DNA from: Branchiostoma floridae
Taxonomy: Eukaryota > Chordata > Leptocardii > Amphioxiformes > Branchiostomatidae
Assembly (NCBI RefSeq): GCF_000003815.2
Contig: NC_049992.1
Coordinates: 18,894,396 to 18,958,395 of the forward strand
Direction of reading: 5' to 3'
DNA length: 64,000 nucleotides
A model generated the notes under the pieces. The model made no database searches and was not told where the DNA came from. It saw nothing but the letters and a program-made list of their open reading frames with translations. A program made the translations under genes and the position numbers. This document shows positions 47,256 to 59,896 of this stretch, in pieces; position 1 is the stretch's first letter; each line of letters starts with the position of its first letter.

Positions 47256-48502
47256 AATCGCAATTTTGTCTGAAATATGTGAATGTCAAAAGTCAGTCCC
47301 AGCCCATCTTCGTCAAATCGTGGTAATGCAAGATAAAGACATATAAAGAAATGCTTAACTATCTTACGGTCGTGCTCCCACTCTGTGACTGACCGACCAG
47401 TTAATTGCCGTGCTATCATTGGTCCCGTTGCTAATTGTAATGAACAGTCAGGATCGGTCTATTCAGCGGGCCAGGTCCACGCACTGTATACACCTGCCCT
47501 TACCTGGCTCCTGATGACTCCATATATGGTGAAGTTTCCTTCCGCAGGGGGTTTGTTTAATCAGGGCAGGCTCCAAAGTGCACTGACCCGCTCATATGCA
47601 TACATATGTTCATGGGTCAAGCTAAGGGCACAACCCGCCGTACGTGTTATTTATTCGTGCGCTTTCATGGGAGCCCACGTCTGCTACGTTTTTCTGAAAA
47701 CGTGTTAAAGGAATGGCAAGTGCATGGTGGGCGTACGTCTCAACGCACGTCACTCGCACGGTTTGGCAAGGTGAAGGTATGTGGTCTGCACGCCACGCCT
47801 GACCGTGAACTGTTGCGTGCCATCCTTCGTTTCGCAAGTAGTGAGTTGTACGTACGTACGGTATGATGTGCGATTGCCAGGTTACAGTATACAGGCCCTA
47901 CTTACACTTGTAATACAGGCTGCTTGCGTACGGTTTTCTTACTCACTCTTATTTGCTGCAAGGGGCACGCTCGTCTCCGTACCGACTCGTGCGGGGGTTT
48001 GATTCATTCCGCAGCCCGAAAGAAGAGAAAGTTCTGTATGCACGCTAAGTGCTACGGTGCGTCTGCGTGATCCTAAAGCCGTTTGATTCCTGACGCCTAT
48101 GACCCCCTAGCGTACTATTATTATTTTTCCAATTTCTTCTATTTGACCAGAGATCCGCGGAGCCTGGCTGGTGAGGCAAATACTAGCGGGCCAGGACACA
48201 ATGTGTGCTAAAATAGTATCAACAGACTTACCAGAAAAATCCAGAAACACAAACAATTAGGAACGTTAGTATGTTTAACAGCTAACGCGCATACATGTGC
48301 AGCCTAGTACCATCTTTTTTTTTTAATCTCAAGACAAGGGGGAGCTCCTTCAACTTATTTAAAGTTGATTTCCAAGGGGGCCCAACATATATGAACAACG
48401 AAACAAAATTACATACATTTTTTTCTTCCTTTTTTTCCTATTTCTGTAGGTCCATATCCTCAATTCAAGTCGATATTCCTAAGAACCAAGAGGTGAAGAA
48501 TC

Positions 48503-50085
48503 ATGGTGAGTCTTCACTTACTAGTTTCTAAGTAGTTTTAAGAATAATTATACAAATAACAATGGGTTGTTAAACGTTGGGACAGTATTAGCTGGTCTAC
48601 TGATCTATAGACAATATTCTAGACTGTATTCAATAGTTTTATATACTAAAATATTTTGATATTCAAAGAATATTGTTATCGAATGTTAACGTTATTCTGC
48701 CTGTACTAGATTCTATTTGTATGTCTAAAGGTGTTTTGCAATGGTAAAACGAAGTTTAACATATTGTTATCTTCTATTCCTCAGGCTTCAGGCATCACTG
48801 TTACAGATGAAGTGGTCGCAGCTTACGACGAGGTGAAACAAAAACACTTGTACAAGTACGTGACGTTCAGGGTGTCAAACTGCGAGACAAAGATCATCGT
48901 GGAAAACAAGGTTAAGGTAAGGCTGCTAAGGGCGCATGCCTACACAAGTTCTATCTTATTCTACCTTGCCACCAAAATATGAAACAATAACATGTTTGGG
49001 ACTAAATGATGCGAAAACCAGAGTTTCTGCTTTAGTACGAAGATCGCAGACATTCCATCCAGAGGTTCTAAAGTTATTCTGATTAAAAATATCCAGAAGC
49101 ACAGAAACACACATACCAAAAATTATACAGATTTGATTTATAGATTTACAAATAATAAATAAACAGATTTGCATGGTACAAGACACCAAAAAGACGACAG
49201 ATTAGAAAACGATTTTGCAGCATATCTATAACATATGTTTGTCCCGCTAACTTTAACTGACAAGCTGTTGTCTGTTCCTTATTACAGGAGTCGACTTGGG
49301 AGGAATTCCAGGCCAGTTTCCCGGCTGACGCTGCCTATTGGAGTGTTTACGACTTTGACTACAAGAACAAGGAGGGTCAGGATCGTAACAAGTTGATCCT
49401 GGTCAGCTGGTCAGTACCTTTTAACTTGATGATGAGCCTGACTGATTTTATATAGTAGAAGCACAGCGGATTAGGGCGTTGTCACATAGGTCATGCGATC
49501 GTCGCACGATTTTGATGCCATAGGATTTTTAAGCAGGTCGTGACAGAACTAACCACCGACATGGATCCCAAACGGAGTTTTGTGTACAAAGACACTAGAA
49601 CTTAGCAGGAGACGTACATTTTTGTCCTCCCACGACGATCGTACGACCTATGTGACCACGCCCTTAATAAACACTTAGAACTGTTAATTGCACAGAATCC
49701 CCAAACCAGTGCGGTCCAGCTGAATGACTTCGCACTGTTGCACCACCTGGATAATTGCACGAAATACGCTGGCAAATTGGGTGTGCAATAACATTAACGG
49801 CTGTGATTTTTTTTCAAAGTATCAGGATTTTCAAATGTTTTATTTCTTCTTCTCTTTTTCATCAGGTGTCCAGACACCATTAAGATCAAGGCCAAGATGA
49901 TGCATTCCTCGAGCTCCGATGCCCTTAAGAAGAAGTGTCCGGCCACCCCGATCCAGGCCAATGACCGGGACGAGCTCAACTTCGATGAAGTGAGGGACAA
50001 GATCCTCAAAACAAGCCAGTTTACTAAGTGCCCCAGATCAAAGCACCAATTCTCCCTTTTCATTCTTACCATGAACCTTTGTTGA
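48503..50085 (+). CDS. cfl: ADF/cofilin (actin-depolymerising factor)
   Basis: CDS joins 48503-48505, 48785-48916, 49288-49409 and 49866-50085; all introns are GT-AG. The first coding exon is the ATG alone, as known for many ADF/cofilin genes. Product 158 residues: MASGITVTDEVVAAYDEVKQ (Ser3 regulatory site), KYVTFRVSNCETKIIVENK, then TWEEFQASFPADAAYWSVYD with DRNKLILVSWCPDTIKIKAK (actin-binding long helix start) and MMHSSSSDALKKK, the core G/F-actin-binding stretch. It severs and depolymerises actin filaments; Ser3 phosphorylation by LIM kinase would inactivate it. The last ~20 residues (SQFTKCPRSKHQFSLFIL ...) do not look like a usual cofilin tail and may include sequence normally removed or a divergent end. 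The gene appears intact, with TATA/CArG promoter upstream and AATAAA at 50785. Confidence 0.9.
49474..49663. mobile_element. MITE in cofilin intron 3
   Basis: Starts GGGCGTTGTCACATAGGTCA and ends with the inverted counterpart GACCTATGTGACCACGCCC, with TTA on each side (49471-49473 and 49664-49666). The 3-bp TTA duplication suggests a Harbinger-type source; an eroded TTAA is the alternative. Confidence 0.75.
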
Positions 50086-50860
50086 CGGGACCCCCCCCCC
50101 CCGCAGGTTTACAGTAGTTTTGTAAAAAACACTGGGTTCAAATCACAAACTCGGCTTAAGTATTATTCTGCAGTAAAAAAAGTCTTAACCAAGGAATGGT
50201 CGAGTGGCTTGATTCCGGACTTGACATTGTGTCCTTGGGAATGGACAATGGACACTTTTCTTAGTCAATCCAAATGGAAAAATGGACACCTGATTTTAGC
50301 TTGGTAGGTACGAGGCGGTCGAAGGAGGCATTTCGGATTCGGCAAAAAAACAACAACACTGCCCCACCGACCCTACATTTTTATTACACGAGTTTGTTGA
50401 TTTAAAGCCCTATGATTTTATAACACTTGAAAGGATTGTAGGAAGCGCGAAAGGTATACTCTTCGGAGCTTTATTTCGTATTTCATGGCAAACTAAAAAA
50501 ATATGCACTATGTTATCTTTTTGAATTCTTTACTACAAATGGAATGAATGTATGTTATGGATTAAATACTTCTGCTATTACTATATGTAATTTTCGTTAT
50601 GAAAAATTAAAAACTAAATGACCGCACCCTGAATGCCACATCCTGTTGTTTTATATATATATTGAATATACTTTGTATCAATAACTTGTTGTATATTTAT
50701 CAAAAAAGAATGTGATAAAGAATTCCACTTTAGTTGAAATTTCAAAGTTGTGCTCAGCCTTGACAGTGTATTTTTTTGTTCATTAATAAAGTATTTTGTT
50801 ACAGAAATAAATATTTGTATTTTAGTGATGCCTGCGTTGCGTAAGGTTTGTTTTGTCGAT
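50086..50860 (+). terminator. cofilin 3' UTR and polyadenylation region
   Basis: After the TGA a C-rich run and AT-rich sequence follow, with AATAAA at 50785-50790 and a T-rich context. No further exon seen. The exact cleavage site cannot be placed. Confidence 0.45.
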
Positions 50861-52149
50861 GTTTGGCATAAGGCCACAGCAAGTAAATTTTATAGATGAC
50901 ATGAGCGTGTGTATTAATTTTCGCCTGATTTCAAATTTAAAAAAAAAGAATTTTTTTCCTCTTCGGGATGGTAAGATAGACCAAAGTATGCAAACATGTT
51001 GTGTTGTACTCTAATAATCATACATGTATAGTTGCAGAAGTGAAACTTGTTGGATAGTTGTAAACGTGCCACCAATGTGGAAGCCATGCTGTAGTTACCA
51101 GCTTGGCAAGTGATACCAGTGTACCACAACAGTATCACTTTAACAACACTATAGTTAGTTATAGGGTGGAATGCAAATATCTTGATTAATGGTTTTCCAA
51201 TTGTCTGGGAATTGTTCATACAAAATGAAATCCTCTTTGGATCCTTGATGGAACAAGATGGACTCTTTTCTACAGCTACATACCAGTCATTTATAGATAG
51301 ATATGGTGTACTGTGTAATGAATATACTTTTATGCAATTGTTATAATGTATTCCACAAATGTGGAAGAAAATACTCAAGGTACATCCATGACCACGCGCC
51401 GAATACGCACACAGGCAATGCCGGACACGCGAGCACCACCGCAGTACACTCGCACGATAGGGCGTGTATATAGCATGCATACACCTTTTATTATTATACA
51501 CAATTTGTGTTGTGCCTGGATACTGTACGCTATTTTCAGACTCTTCACTTACTATTTTCTTAGTATACCAACATACGATCAGAAAGTCATGCATTCTATC
51601 GAAGTCGCACCTGCGGAATGGTGCACGTCCACTCATCATTATGTTACCTTCACAGAAGGGAACATATTGTTTTTGCTTTGTTTCTTCTTCTTTTCCGCAC
51701 AAATAAGGTCAACGACCTGGACCAGACGGCTGTCACCATGGTAACCGGTAAAGTAGCAGGCACCATGTGGTGTTCGGCTACATAATGTAGTAAATGTCAG
51801 ATCTAGAGGGGGCTCGGGTCACTACATTTAGAAATATGTTCAAATAGGAATGAACAAACAGTTGCCAGTGTTAGACTACAACATGTGAAGGTAACATTCT
51901 GTATTTGCTTGCAAATATTACCTTTCAAATTGTACGCTTGTAATCATCAGTTAACTAGATTTTGGTTACGCCAAAAACTTTTTCTCATTTATTCTTTTTT
52001 GCAGTTCCTAATTAATGATGTGCAGCATTTTTTGTACGTTTACACACCATCATTTAAAAACATTTTGTATTGTACACTTGAAAAACGGCTCAGGCCGAAT
52101 GATGTATCAAGGTTAAATAAAGGTTGAAAAAAAAAACACTATACCAACC
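50861..52149. other. no gene; repeat related to 58452-58848 at its start
   Basis: 'AAGGCCACAGCAAGTAAATT' followed by 'GCCTGATTTC' and 'TTTTTTCCTCTTCGGGA' (50870-51030) matches the left half of the element at 58452. A 262-codon minus-strand frame (50914-51702) overlaps it; no recognised motif. Confidence 0.4.
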
Positions 52150-52831
52150 TCGTCTTGGGAGGTAAATATATTTATATATATATAAATATACAAAGAAAAC
52201 AACGATGAGTCTCAGGCATGGCTGCATTTGCTTTTATGTAAGAGTTTACTGACATTTACAAGTTTTTTTCGAAGAGCAGACTGATTTTGAAAAGTGGGAC
52301 TTGGGAGATAAAACATTGTCAAATCCGTACTTACCTGATGCAAACCAATTATCTTAGGTGTTGATATTATTATACATTATCTGTAAACGGCTAAGAAAAA
52401 TGAACCCGTATATTTGAGCCAATTTCTTAAACCACAATGTTGACAAAGGGACTACCTTACGTGAGGCGGTGGTGTATTGATGTCTATTCAGGAACCTGAC
52501 GTTTCATGTGTCTGATGTTGTCGACAAACGTGCTTGGCGAGTTCATGGTTTTGATAACAAGGGAATGTACATAACAAAAATGCACTTTTTACTGTAAAAC
52601 AATGAATATTGGGTCATAATGGAGTACATATTATTTCAGACAATTATTTCGTTAACTATACTTCCAACATACCAGCAAGCAATTGTATATAAATGCATAT
52701 TTTGATATTTGGCACTTGCGAAATGGTTCGTCCGGTGTCTTGAATAATTCATTACATACAATCGACACTAGAAACGAACTCTGTCTACCGAGAACCAAAT
52801 ATCACAATCGTGTCGTTGAGACTTGAGTCCT

Positions 52832-52886
52832 TATAAAGAAAGAAGGACTGTGAGACACTACAATACACTACACCAAAAGTCCGCTG
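52832..52886 (+). promoter_or_regulatory. gene B, putative TATA box and non-coding first exon
   Basis: TATAAAG (52832-52838), predicted start near 52862, short exon ending CCGCTG at the donor GTAAGT (52887). Conserved in gene A as the reverse complement around 38843-38886, with donor and spacing to the coding exon kept. Confidence 0.55.
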
Positions 52887-53224
52887 GTAAGTAAAAAAAA
52901 AATGTTTATTGAGTACGCATGGGAGAAACCAAATTATATACTACTATTGCAATATTGACCATGTTACAATAATTATGTATGCAGCTGTTTTTCAAGCAAA
53001 ATATATTGCATCTTATTATACAGTCTCAAAATAAAGTCAATACCAGGTAATAAGAGACCTTCAGAGAAAAGTCAACATTATAATTAATATCTAAAAGACG
53101 CATAGCATAGGGACTGTTAAAGGTGTATTCATTGTATGAGTTTTAAAGTTTGTATAAACCGTCATTATGAAATTAAGGTAGGTGCAGGAGTAATAATGCT
53201 ACAATTATTTCTATCGTTATGCTG

Positions 53225-53660
53225 TTAACCCTGTTCAGACCAGGCCTATGGATCAATCTGGGTGCGAAGGGGTGGGGCTTTTTTTGCTAAAAAAAGTATT
53301 AGTATTGAAAGACATGTTACGGCATATTGACGTCAGATGAAAGATATTCTAAATGTCATTTCATAAAAAACAGAAAAGTAGCAAGAAAACCTGAGAAATA
53401 GGTTGTTAGGACGGAAATTAGTATTTTTTGTCAAAAATGCCTATCAACAACCAGTTACCATTATGGCTACACGAAAAATGAAAGACTTTTCAAATTTTGC
53501 CAAAAATTTTATTTAAGGTTTTTGTTTCACAGCGATCCCGCCCCCGCCACCCCCGGGATCTCGCTGGGGTGAAATCACTAGTGATCTCGCACCCCCCCAT
53601 CCCGCCTCCTCTAAAGATTTGCCCGTCCCCCCCCCCCCCCCAAAAAAAAAAAATTGGGTT
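53225..53660. mobile_element. diverged relative of the TTAA element
   Basis: Starts TTAACCCTGTTCAGACCAGG and shares 'TTTTTTGTCAAAAATGCCTA' / 'ACAACCAGTTACCAT' with 33640-33720. The right end is not recognisable; a C-run is present at 53626-53641. Confidence 0.65.
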
Positions 53661-54530
53661 TACATGAAATTTAAGAAGTTGCTTGGTAACAAATCACAAA
53701 CTTCAGTTTTAGGAAGATATAAGTACACGAGTTTGACACATAGCTCCAACCATAGTATTAATATTCAATGTAATGATATGGCATATGATGATGCCATATG
53801 GTAATAAAATGATTGGACTTGTTTTGGACTAGAAGGGCTGGGTCTCTAGAATTTACATTGTTGGATATGCTTGAGTCTCGACATAAGATATATTTCATAT
53901 ATATTTCATCATTCTGGGGTACCATATTTCTAATATAAAACAGTTTTAACACATTAATGAAATGATATTGGTAGGAAAATTTACCATTGGTAAGTTTAGA
54001 TATGGAAACACTCATATGGAATTAGTTACACTGTACCCTGTGATTCTAGACATATAATTCCATACAGAATGAGCAATAAAGTTTTTTTTCATTGTTATAT
54101 GTTATCGTATTTACCTGTCCTCAGGCAAACTATATATCTACATCCAATATGAAGTCTCTACCATGAATTTTTCTGAAGCATATTGAGTGGTGTTTGGCCT
54201 TTTTTCTGTCGGTGAAATATTTGTACCTTGGTGTTTTCATAGAGTGATCTTGTGTTTGAGTGCTTTGAAAAATTTATCTCCCTCTTCGGCGATGGCTTTG
54301 CTTCTATGGACACAATCTGCAGTATTCTGACCATGATTTTGAGACTATCCCACCGGTTATATAATCGTACACTGCCAAAAATGTTTTTCTTGTTTTTGCT
54401 TCCTCACAGAAATTTTATCTTTCAGGAAAAAATTATTCTGTCTCTGAGAAATCTTAGAAAAATGTGCTTGTCCATGGGGCAAGCAAATTTTTGCTTGTTA
54501 AGTTTTTGAGACGATTTGACATTCGTTTTC

Positions 54531-54877
54531 TTACACTGCCAAAAATGCTTTTTCTTGTTCATCTTGATTTGCTTCCTCACAGAAATTTTTCTTCCAGGAA
54601 GTAAGTCCTGTCATATTCGGAGAAAGGGAAGAAAAAAAAAACTTGTATTTCTTAAGAGTTGAATCTGGTTATCAAGAAAGCAAGAATTTCTAAAAAAATT
54701 TTCTTGCATTATAAGAAAAAGATAGAAGATTTTGCTTAAATTTCCAGAAAAAAATTTGTAGTGTCTTGTTTTGCTTGAATTTTATTCAACATTTTCTTCC
54801 TGCAAGAATATTTTTCTTCATATAAGAATTGTCCATGTGGTAAGTAAAACAAGAAAAATCATTTTTTTGGTAGTGTA
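54531..54877. mobile_element. MITE with CACTGCCAAAAATG ends, TA target
   Basis: Left end TACACTGCCAAAAATGC, right end inverted TTTTTTTGGTAGTGTA. The interior is full of 'TTTTCTTGNNTT' repeats. A partial copy precedes it (54369-54530). TA duplications suggest Tc1/mariner mobilisation. Confidence 0.7.
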
Positions 54878-55336
54878 GAAAACCCGCTAACTTTTAACGA
54901 GGCAACACATAGCTAATCAACTCATTTGTTTCAGCCTATTCTTGCATGCTTGGCTTTGTCTTACTTTTTTTTCCCATTGGAATATTTTTTTTACAATTTC
55001 AACCGCTTTACCATATTAATTCATAGCGAAGGTATAAAACCTGCTCATTAAAAAAATTCCCCCATGTCACTGACGAAATATAATGGCCGGCTTCTGCGTG
55101 AAACATCTAACTGTTACCAAAATCATATCCAGTTGCTTGAGTAGTTGCCATTTGGCGTATCTTATTACCTAAATGTCTAACCTTCATCTACGAGTGGTGG
55201 GAATTTTATACTTGCAAAGTGTTACGTGTGAGCATCACCCTGTATAGATATGTAAATGTGTTAGTCATTTGCATATCTTTTTTAATTCAGGTGTGAGATC
55301 GCAAAAATATATTTTTTTACAGTGCGAGGAATAAAC

Positions 55337-55913
55337 ATGGCTGAAGACATCATCACCAAGAACGATGTACCAAAAGTCGACGGAAACGATGTCGCAAAGT
55401 TGACGCAAATACGTCCAGATGTCCGAAAACAAAACAGGTTGAAACCCTACGCTGTTTCAAACTTAGTCCAAAATCCGACGTACGAAACAGGATGCAGTCC
55501 GTCTGAAAATGAGCTATGCGCCACAACAACTAAAACGACAAACAATGATAATTACGGCAAAAACACAATCCCCCCAAACGACACCGAGGCTGAGATTCCT
55601 GAACACGTCTATATCATAGACGATAATACCAATCTGGACCCCTCTATGGCTTATGGTGTCGCATATGAATCCCCAAACCCATCGTATATGTCAGAATGCA
55701 ACTCAACTAAACGTGATGCTGACAACGTGGTTCCTGCAAACGATAACAAAGGCAACTCAACTGAACATAATGCTGACAACGTGGTTCCTGGAAATGATAA
55801 CAATGACATACATGAAAACAGACCTATCCCGAGCCCAGATCCGAACTCCATACGAGACGCCCTGAACAGGAATCCGATGTACGTGCCAAACGTACCGCAA
55901 CAACCACGTTGTC
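55337..55913 (+). CDS. gene B, cytoplasmic tail exon with NPxY motifs
   Basis: Gene B exons: 55337-55913, 57227-57339, 57741-58263, 62948-63421, 63894 onward. This exon follows a TTTTTTTACAG acceptor; ATG 55337 gives MAEDIITKNDVPKVDG, matching gene A. About 192 residues, hydrophilic, one copy of the ~116-residue module (gene A has two): NPTYETGCSPS, NDNYG, PEHVYI, NPSYMSE, and NPMYVPN near the end, so three NPxY motifs. A short internal duplication repeats NST..(D/N)ADNVVP. Ends in phase 1 at GTAAGT after QQPRC. The lack of a signal peptide and the following membrane exon support a cytoplasmic N-terminus. Likely binds PTB-domain adaptors; family not recognised. Confidence 0.75.
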
Positions 55914-56381
55914 GTAAGTTTATTTATTTTTAGGTCCATATAGTTGTATGTAATATGATCAAAACAAATCATATTAAAGGCATTTTATTCTCGTCTAGTG
56001 TTTTTAGTTGCTGATTACATTTGTTGCCGCGATGGGTGAGTACCTGATGAAAATAACAATTATGCTCCATATTTCAATAATCATAGTTCTTTCATTTGAT
56101 CACGAAATATTTGATTGTCTTGCATTTAAAACCAGATGAAGGTCTTTTGTTTCAAATAGCTTTTTAAATAGTATAAATTCCTTTCCTGGGTGTTCAGAAA
56201 CGTTTGGCATTATGTTTCTGTAATACGTGTTATCGTTTTGACTGAAGTTTCGTTGATGTCTGTTATATAACAGCTATTTTCAATAGATGACTGTCTTTAA
56301 TAACGTACCCACGAAAACAAGTATAGACACAAGAGCCTTGCTACATTGAATATGACTTCTTGATGTATTCTCTGTGTACTA

Positions 56382-57130
56382 GTTATCTCCATGAAAAATG
56401 GAGATATAGTTTTGGATGTGTCCATGTGTCTGTGTGTGTGTGTTTGTGTTTCCGGATATTTGTGGTCAGCTTAACTAAAGAACCCCTGGATAAATTATGA
56501 TGAAATTTGGTATGTGGGTAGGTGGTAGGAAGACAAAGGTCAAGGTTAATTTTGGGCCTCCTGGTATGTGACCTTGGTACTGCAGCAGAAATTTATTTTT
56601 TGTATCTTTTAACCTGGATGTGTATAGCTTCATTTTTAGTGGCAGATAGCTTGTGACGTAAGGAATAGGTTGGGTCCCCTAGCAGGTTGCTCTGGAACTG
56701 CAGGGGCATTTTTTTTTCAAAATCTTCTAAGGAGGATAACTGAAAAAGGGAACGATACATTTAGATGATATTTGGTATGTAGGTAGCTTTGACAGAGATG
56801 TACATCCTCAAGTGCAAATTATGCAAACTGGCACTTCATTTGCATAATTAATGAGGGAAATCTATATTTGTAGTGTTTCCCATTATAGGACTTAAATACC
56901 TAGGAGATATGTAGTTTGTGGCTGGTGGAACATTAGCAGATACCAATTATGCAAATACGTCCCTAATTTGCATAATTAATATAAAAGTGCTATAATCCTT
57001 GCAAATGGTAAATAATTGGACAATCAACATTGGGACCGGCATAAGTTATTTAAAGGTGTACTTAACCAAGTATAGTTTGTGTAAATGGGGAAGTAATTTA
57101 CATAATCAGACTATTTCATGGAGATATGAG
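56382..57130. repeat. dispersed repeat bounded by 'ATCTCCATGAAAAATGGAGATAT'-type ends
   Basis: Left end contains TCTCCATGAAAAATGGAGAT; right end 'TTTCATGGAGATATGAG'. The interior has repeated 'ATTTGGTATGTRGGTAG' and 'TTTGCATAATTAATG'. It fills most of the intron before the membrane exon of gene B; not coding. Confidence 0.6.
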
Positions 57131-57226
57131 GTATCCGAACTATTGTTATTGTCTGTAATGTACGTAGCCCGAATACGTGCTTCGTTTTCACCGACACCTT
57201 GACGTTCCCATCATATGTATTTTCAG

Positions 57227-57339
57227 ATTGCACTTACGGCAGTATTGGCTTTGCCGTGATAATAACTACCTTGTTGGTGTCATTGATCATCTTCGGAACC
57301 TGGCTTTATTTCAACAACAATGTTCGGGAAGTTCCAAAG
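57227..57339 (+). CDS. gene B, transmembrane exon
   Basis: 113-base exon (acceptor TTTTCAG, donor GTAGGA), phase 1 to 0, encoding CTYGSIGFAVIITTLLVSLI then IFGTWLYFNNNVREVPK. One helix of ~23 residues. Nearly identical to the gene A exon over the helix (TTLLVSLIIFGT), less variable than the flanking exons, which suggests the helix itself matters, for instance for oligomerisation. Confidence 0.85.
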
Positions 57340-57740
57340 GTAGGACAGCGGGCTTTTTTTTCCGTTTTGAGATGTCTACGCTTATGTCTTAGTATCTTGT
57401 AAAACATGTTGATGTCATTTTAGGAGGGCATTGCTAATCTTATTCATGTTATACGGTGGAAAGGACGGTCCGTATTTATATTCGCCACCATTTTTGTTTA
57501 CTGTATGTACTACAAAAGCAAGAATCCCTTCTATAGGGTATAAAGGAATCTCTAGCTCTCCTATAGGGTATAAAAGACCAGTCTCTCCAAAATCACTTCA
57601 ATGTCACTGACGAGAGATGGTGGATGCTATCTGAAACGTCTGACCGTTTTTAATATCATATCCGTTTTATATGCTTGAGTAACTGCTTTTTGGCGTATCT
57701 TATTACCTGAATGTCTAACTTTCGTCGCTCCTATTTACAG

Positions 57741-58263
57741 CCTGGATTGGGCACTCCGTACACCAATGGTCACCCTGCTGAGAACACTACCTACGCCAAC
57801 GGTCATTCTGCAGTGGACGCCTACACTAATGGTCACCCTGCCGTGGACACTACCTACACCAATAACCACCCTGCTGAGAAGACTACCTACACCAGTGGCC
57901 ACCCTGCTGAGAACACTACCTACACCAATGGTCACCCTGCTGAGAACACTACCTACACCAATGGTCACCCTGCTGAGAACACTACCTACGCCAACGGTCA
58001 TTCTGCAGTGGACGCCTACACTAATGGTCACCCTGCCGTGGACACTACCTACACCAATAACCACCCTGCTGAGAAGACTACCTACACCAGTGGCCACCCT
58101 GCTGAGAACACTACCTACACCAATGGTCACCCTGCTGAGAACACTACCTACACCAATGGTCACCCTGCTGAGAACACTACCTACACCAATGGTCACCCTG
58201 CTGAGAACACTACCTACACCAATGGTCACCCTGCTACGCGTACGGACACCACCTACATTCCAG
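57741..58263 (+). CDS. gene B, N-glycosylated repeat-stalk exon
   Basis: Begins after CTATTTACAG with PGLGTPYTNGHPAENTTY and ends IPG at a donor GTAACA (phase 0 in, phase 1 out). It encodes 16 units of 10-11 residues, variants of TNGHPAENTTY: ANGHSAVDAY, TNGHPAVDTTY, TNNHPAEKTTY, TSGHPAENTTY. A block of seven units occurs twice in the same order, so a ~228-bp segment duplicated recently. Nine units carry an N-T-T sequon. A rigid, glycosylated extracellular stalk is the natural reading. The 33-bp period leaves antisense and alternative frames open too; those are by-products. Confidence 0.85.
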
Positions 58264-58451
58264 GTAACACCTATGTACATGTTTATTTTAGCTACACTCA
58301 TGGTGACCATGCTATGAACATGTTCCATCATTCCTTTGTTCAGAAAATTTTCATATTGAAGTTTTATAATAATTCACATTTACATGATATATACGTAATG
58401 AGGAACACCTTAAACTAATTTAAACCTATCAGATCAGAAGTAGGTAATTAA

Positions 58452-58848
58452 GGCACCACAGCAAGTAAATTTTATGAATGACATCAGCGCGCGCATTAAT
58501 TTTCGCCTGATTTCAGAAAAAAAAAACACGATTTTTTTCCTCTTCGGGAAGGTCAGATAGACCAAAATAGGCAAGCATGTTGTGTTGTAGCCAAATAATC
58601 ATACTTGTGACCCTAGGGAGGTAGCCATGACTAGTAGTTGTAAACTACTCTAGTTCTTTTCTTTAATACAGGAATGTTGTTAGTTGTGATGTCACGTTTT
58701 GTCACTTCAAATCTTGTTACGATGTTTATGGTGTCTATTTTGAAAATTTAGTCATCTTGATTTTTTAACCCATCTTGTTTTTTTCGCGCTATCTTTTTTG
58801 CACCATGCATAGGATGTCATCCATAACATTTACTTGCTGTGGCCTTAC
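58452..58848. mobile_element. MITE with 'CACAGCAAGTAAAT' ends
   Basis: Left CACAGCAAGTAAATTTTATG...ATGACATC pairs with the inverted right end GATGTCATCCATAACATTTA / CTTGCTGTGGCCTTA. About 395 bp, non-coding, in a gene B intron. A related sequence starts at 50870. Confidence 0.75.
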
Positions 58849-58923
58849 ATTAATTTAACAAATTGAGCTCTGACTTGCATAATGATGATCAGTATTTGTG
58901 TTTTCCCGTCCATTAATTATACA

Positions 58924-59058
<135 letters not shown>

Positions 59059-59708
59059 TGCGTGGGCCCGCACGCAAACATGAGAATGTAGTTAAAGTAA
59101 GATTTGACATAACTTGACAGCGAGTTTTTAAATCACCAAGAACTAGAGTCTATATTGAAAGTATTTATATCTTAATATATTTGTCACGTTAAAAAAACTT
59201 ATTTTGTAGTAGTTGAAACGTTTCCGCATTGAAATGTGTATTTAACGTCTGTCAATCTCCACAGTAAGAGAACGTACAGTGTCTTAAGTTTGCTTAGCTT
59301 TCAATGAAGTAAATTTTATCCCAAATTATGTCCCAAAACGGTACATTTAAAAGCCTCCCACACAACATGCTAAATTAACATTGAAATGGAAAAAAAACTG
59401 TTATGAATTCTGAGGTTTCCTTTATTAAAGTTTGATTGTATAACAAATCAAATGTAAAAAAAAGCCAATACTACGGGCAAAGTGGTGGAATTCAACATCG
59501 TGCAGCTAACAATTCTCTAGCACAACATGTGGAACAGAGAAAAACAAGGATTTTTAATGATTGGATTGGGATAGAAATGGGAAAAGCTGTTTGAATTGAG
59601 TTTGTCATTTGTCACTTAGGTTGTGTAGAAACGTATGAACAGCGAACAGAGATATTCAACGTCGAGAAATCCAACTTTGCGTTCTGTAGCAGTACATTTG
59701 GAGTAAAG

Positions 59709-59747
<39 letters not shown>

Positions 59748-59896
59748 CCAAAGGAACTTTTGTTCAAAAACATGAACCTAGAATTATCATCCAGCTGCAA
59801 AGTAATGAAACCCCCTTTTAAAGTCATGACAACTATAGATACTTACTTAGTAAAACATAGCGTAGATTAAAAGTCTCAGATCTAAAAAGGTCTTTG

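Noticed and set aside
50914..51702. 262-codon minus-strand frame
   Set aside because: Overlaps a dispersed repeat shared with 58.5 kb, has no recognised motif or splice context, and its composition is like non-coding sequence.
57735..58331. 198-codon minus-strand frame
   Set aside because: Antisense shadow of the 33-bp repeat exon of gene B; the period keeps several frames open.
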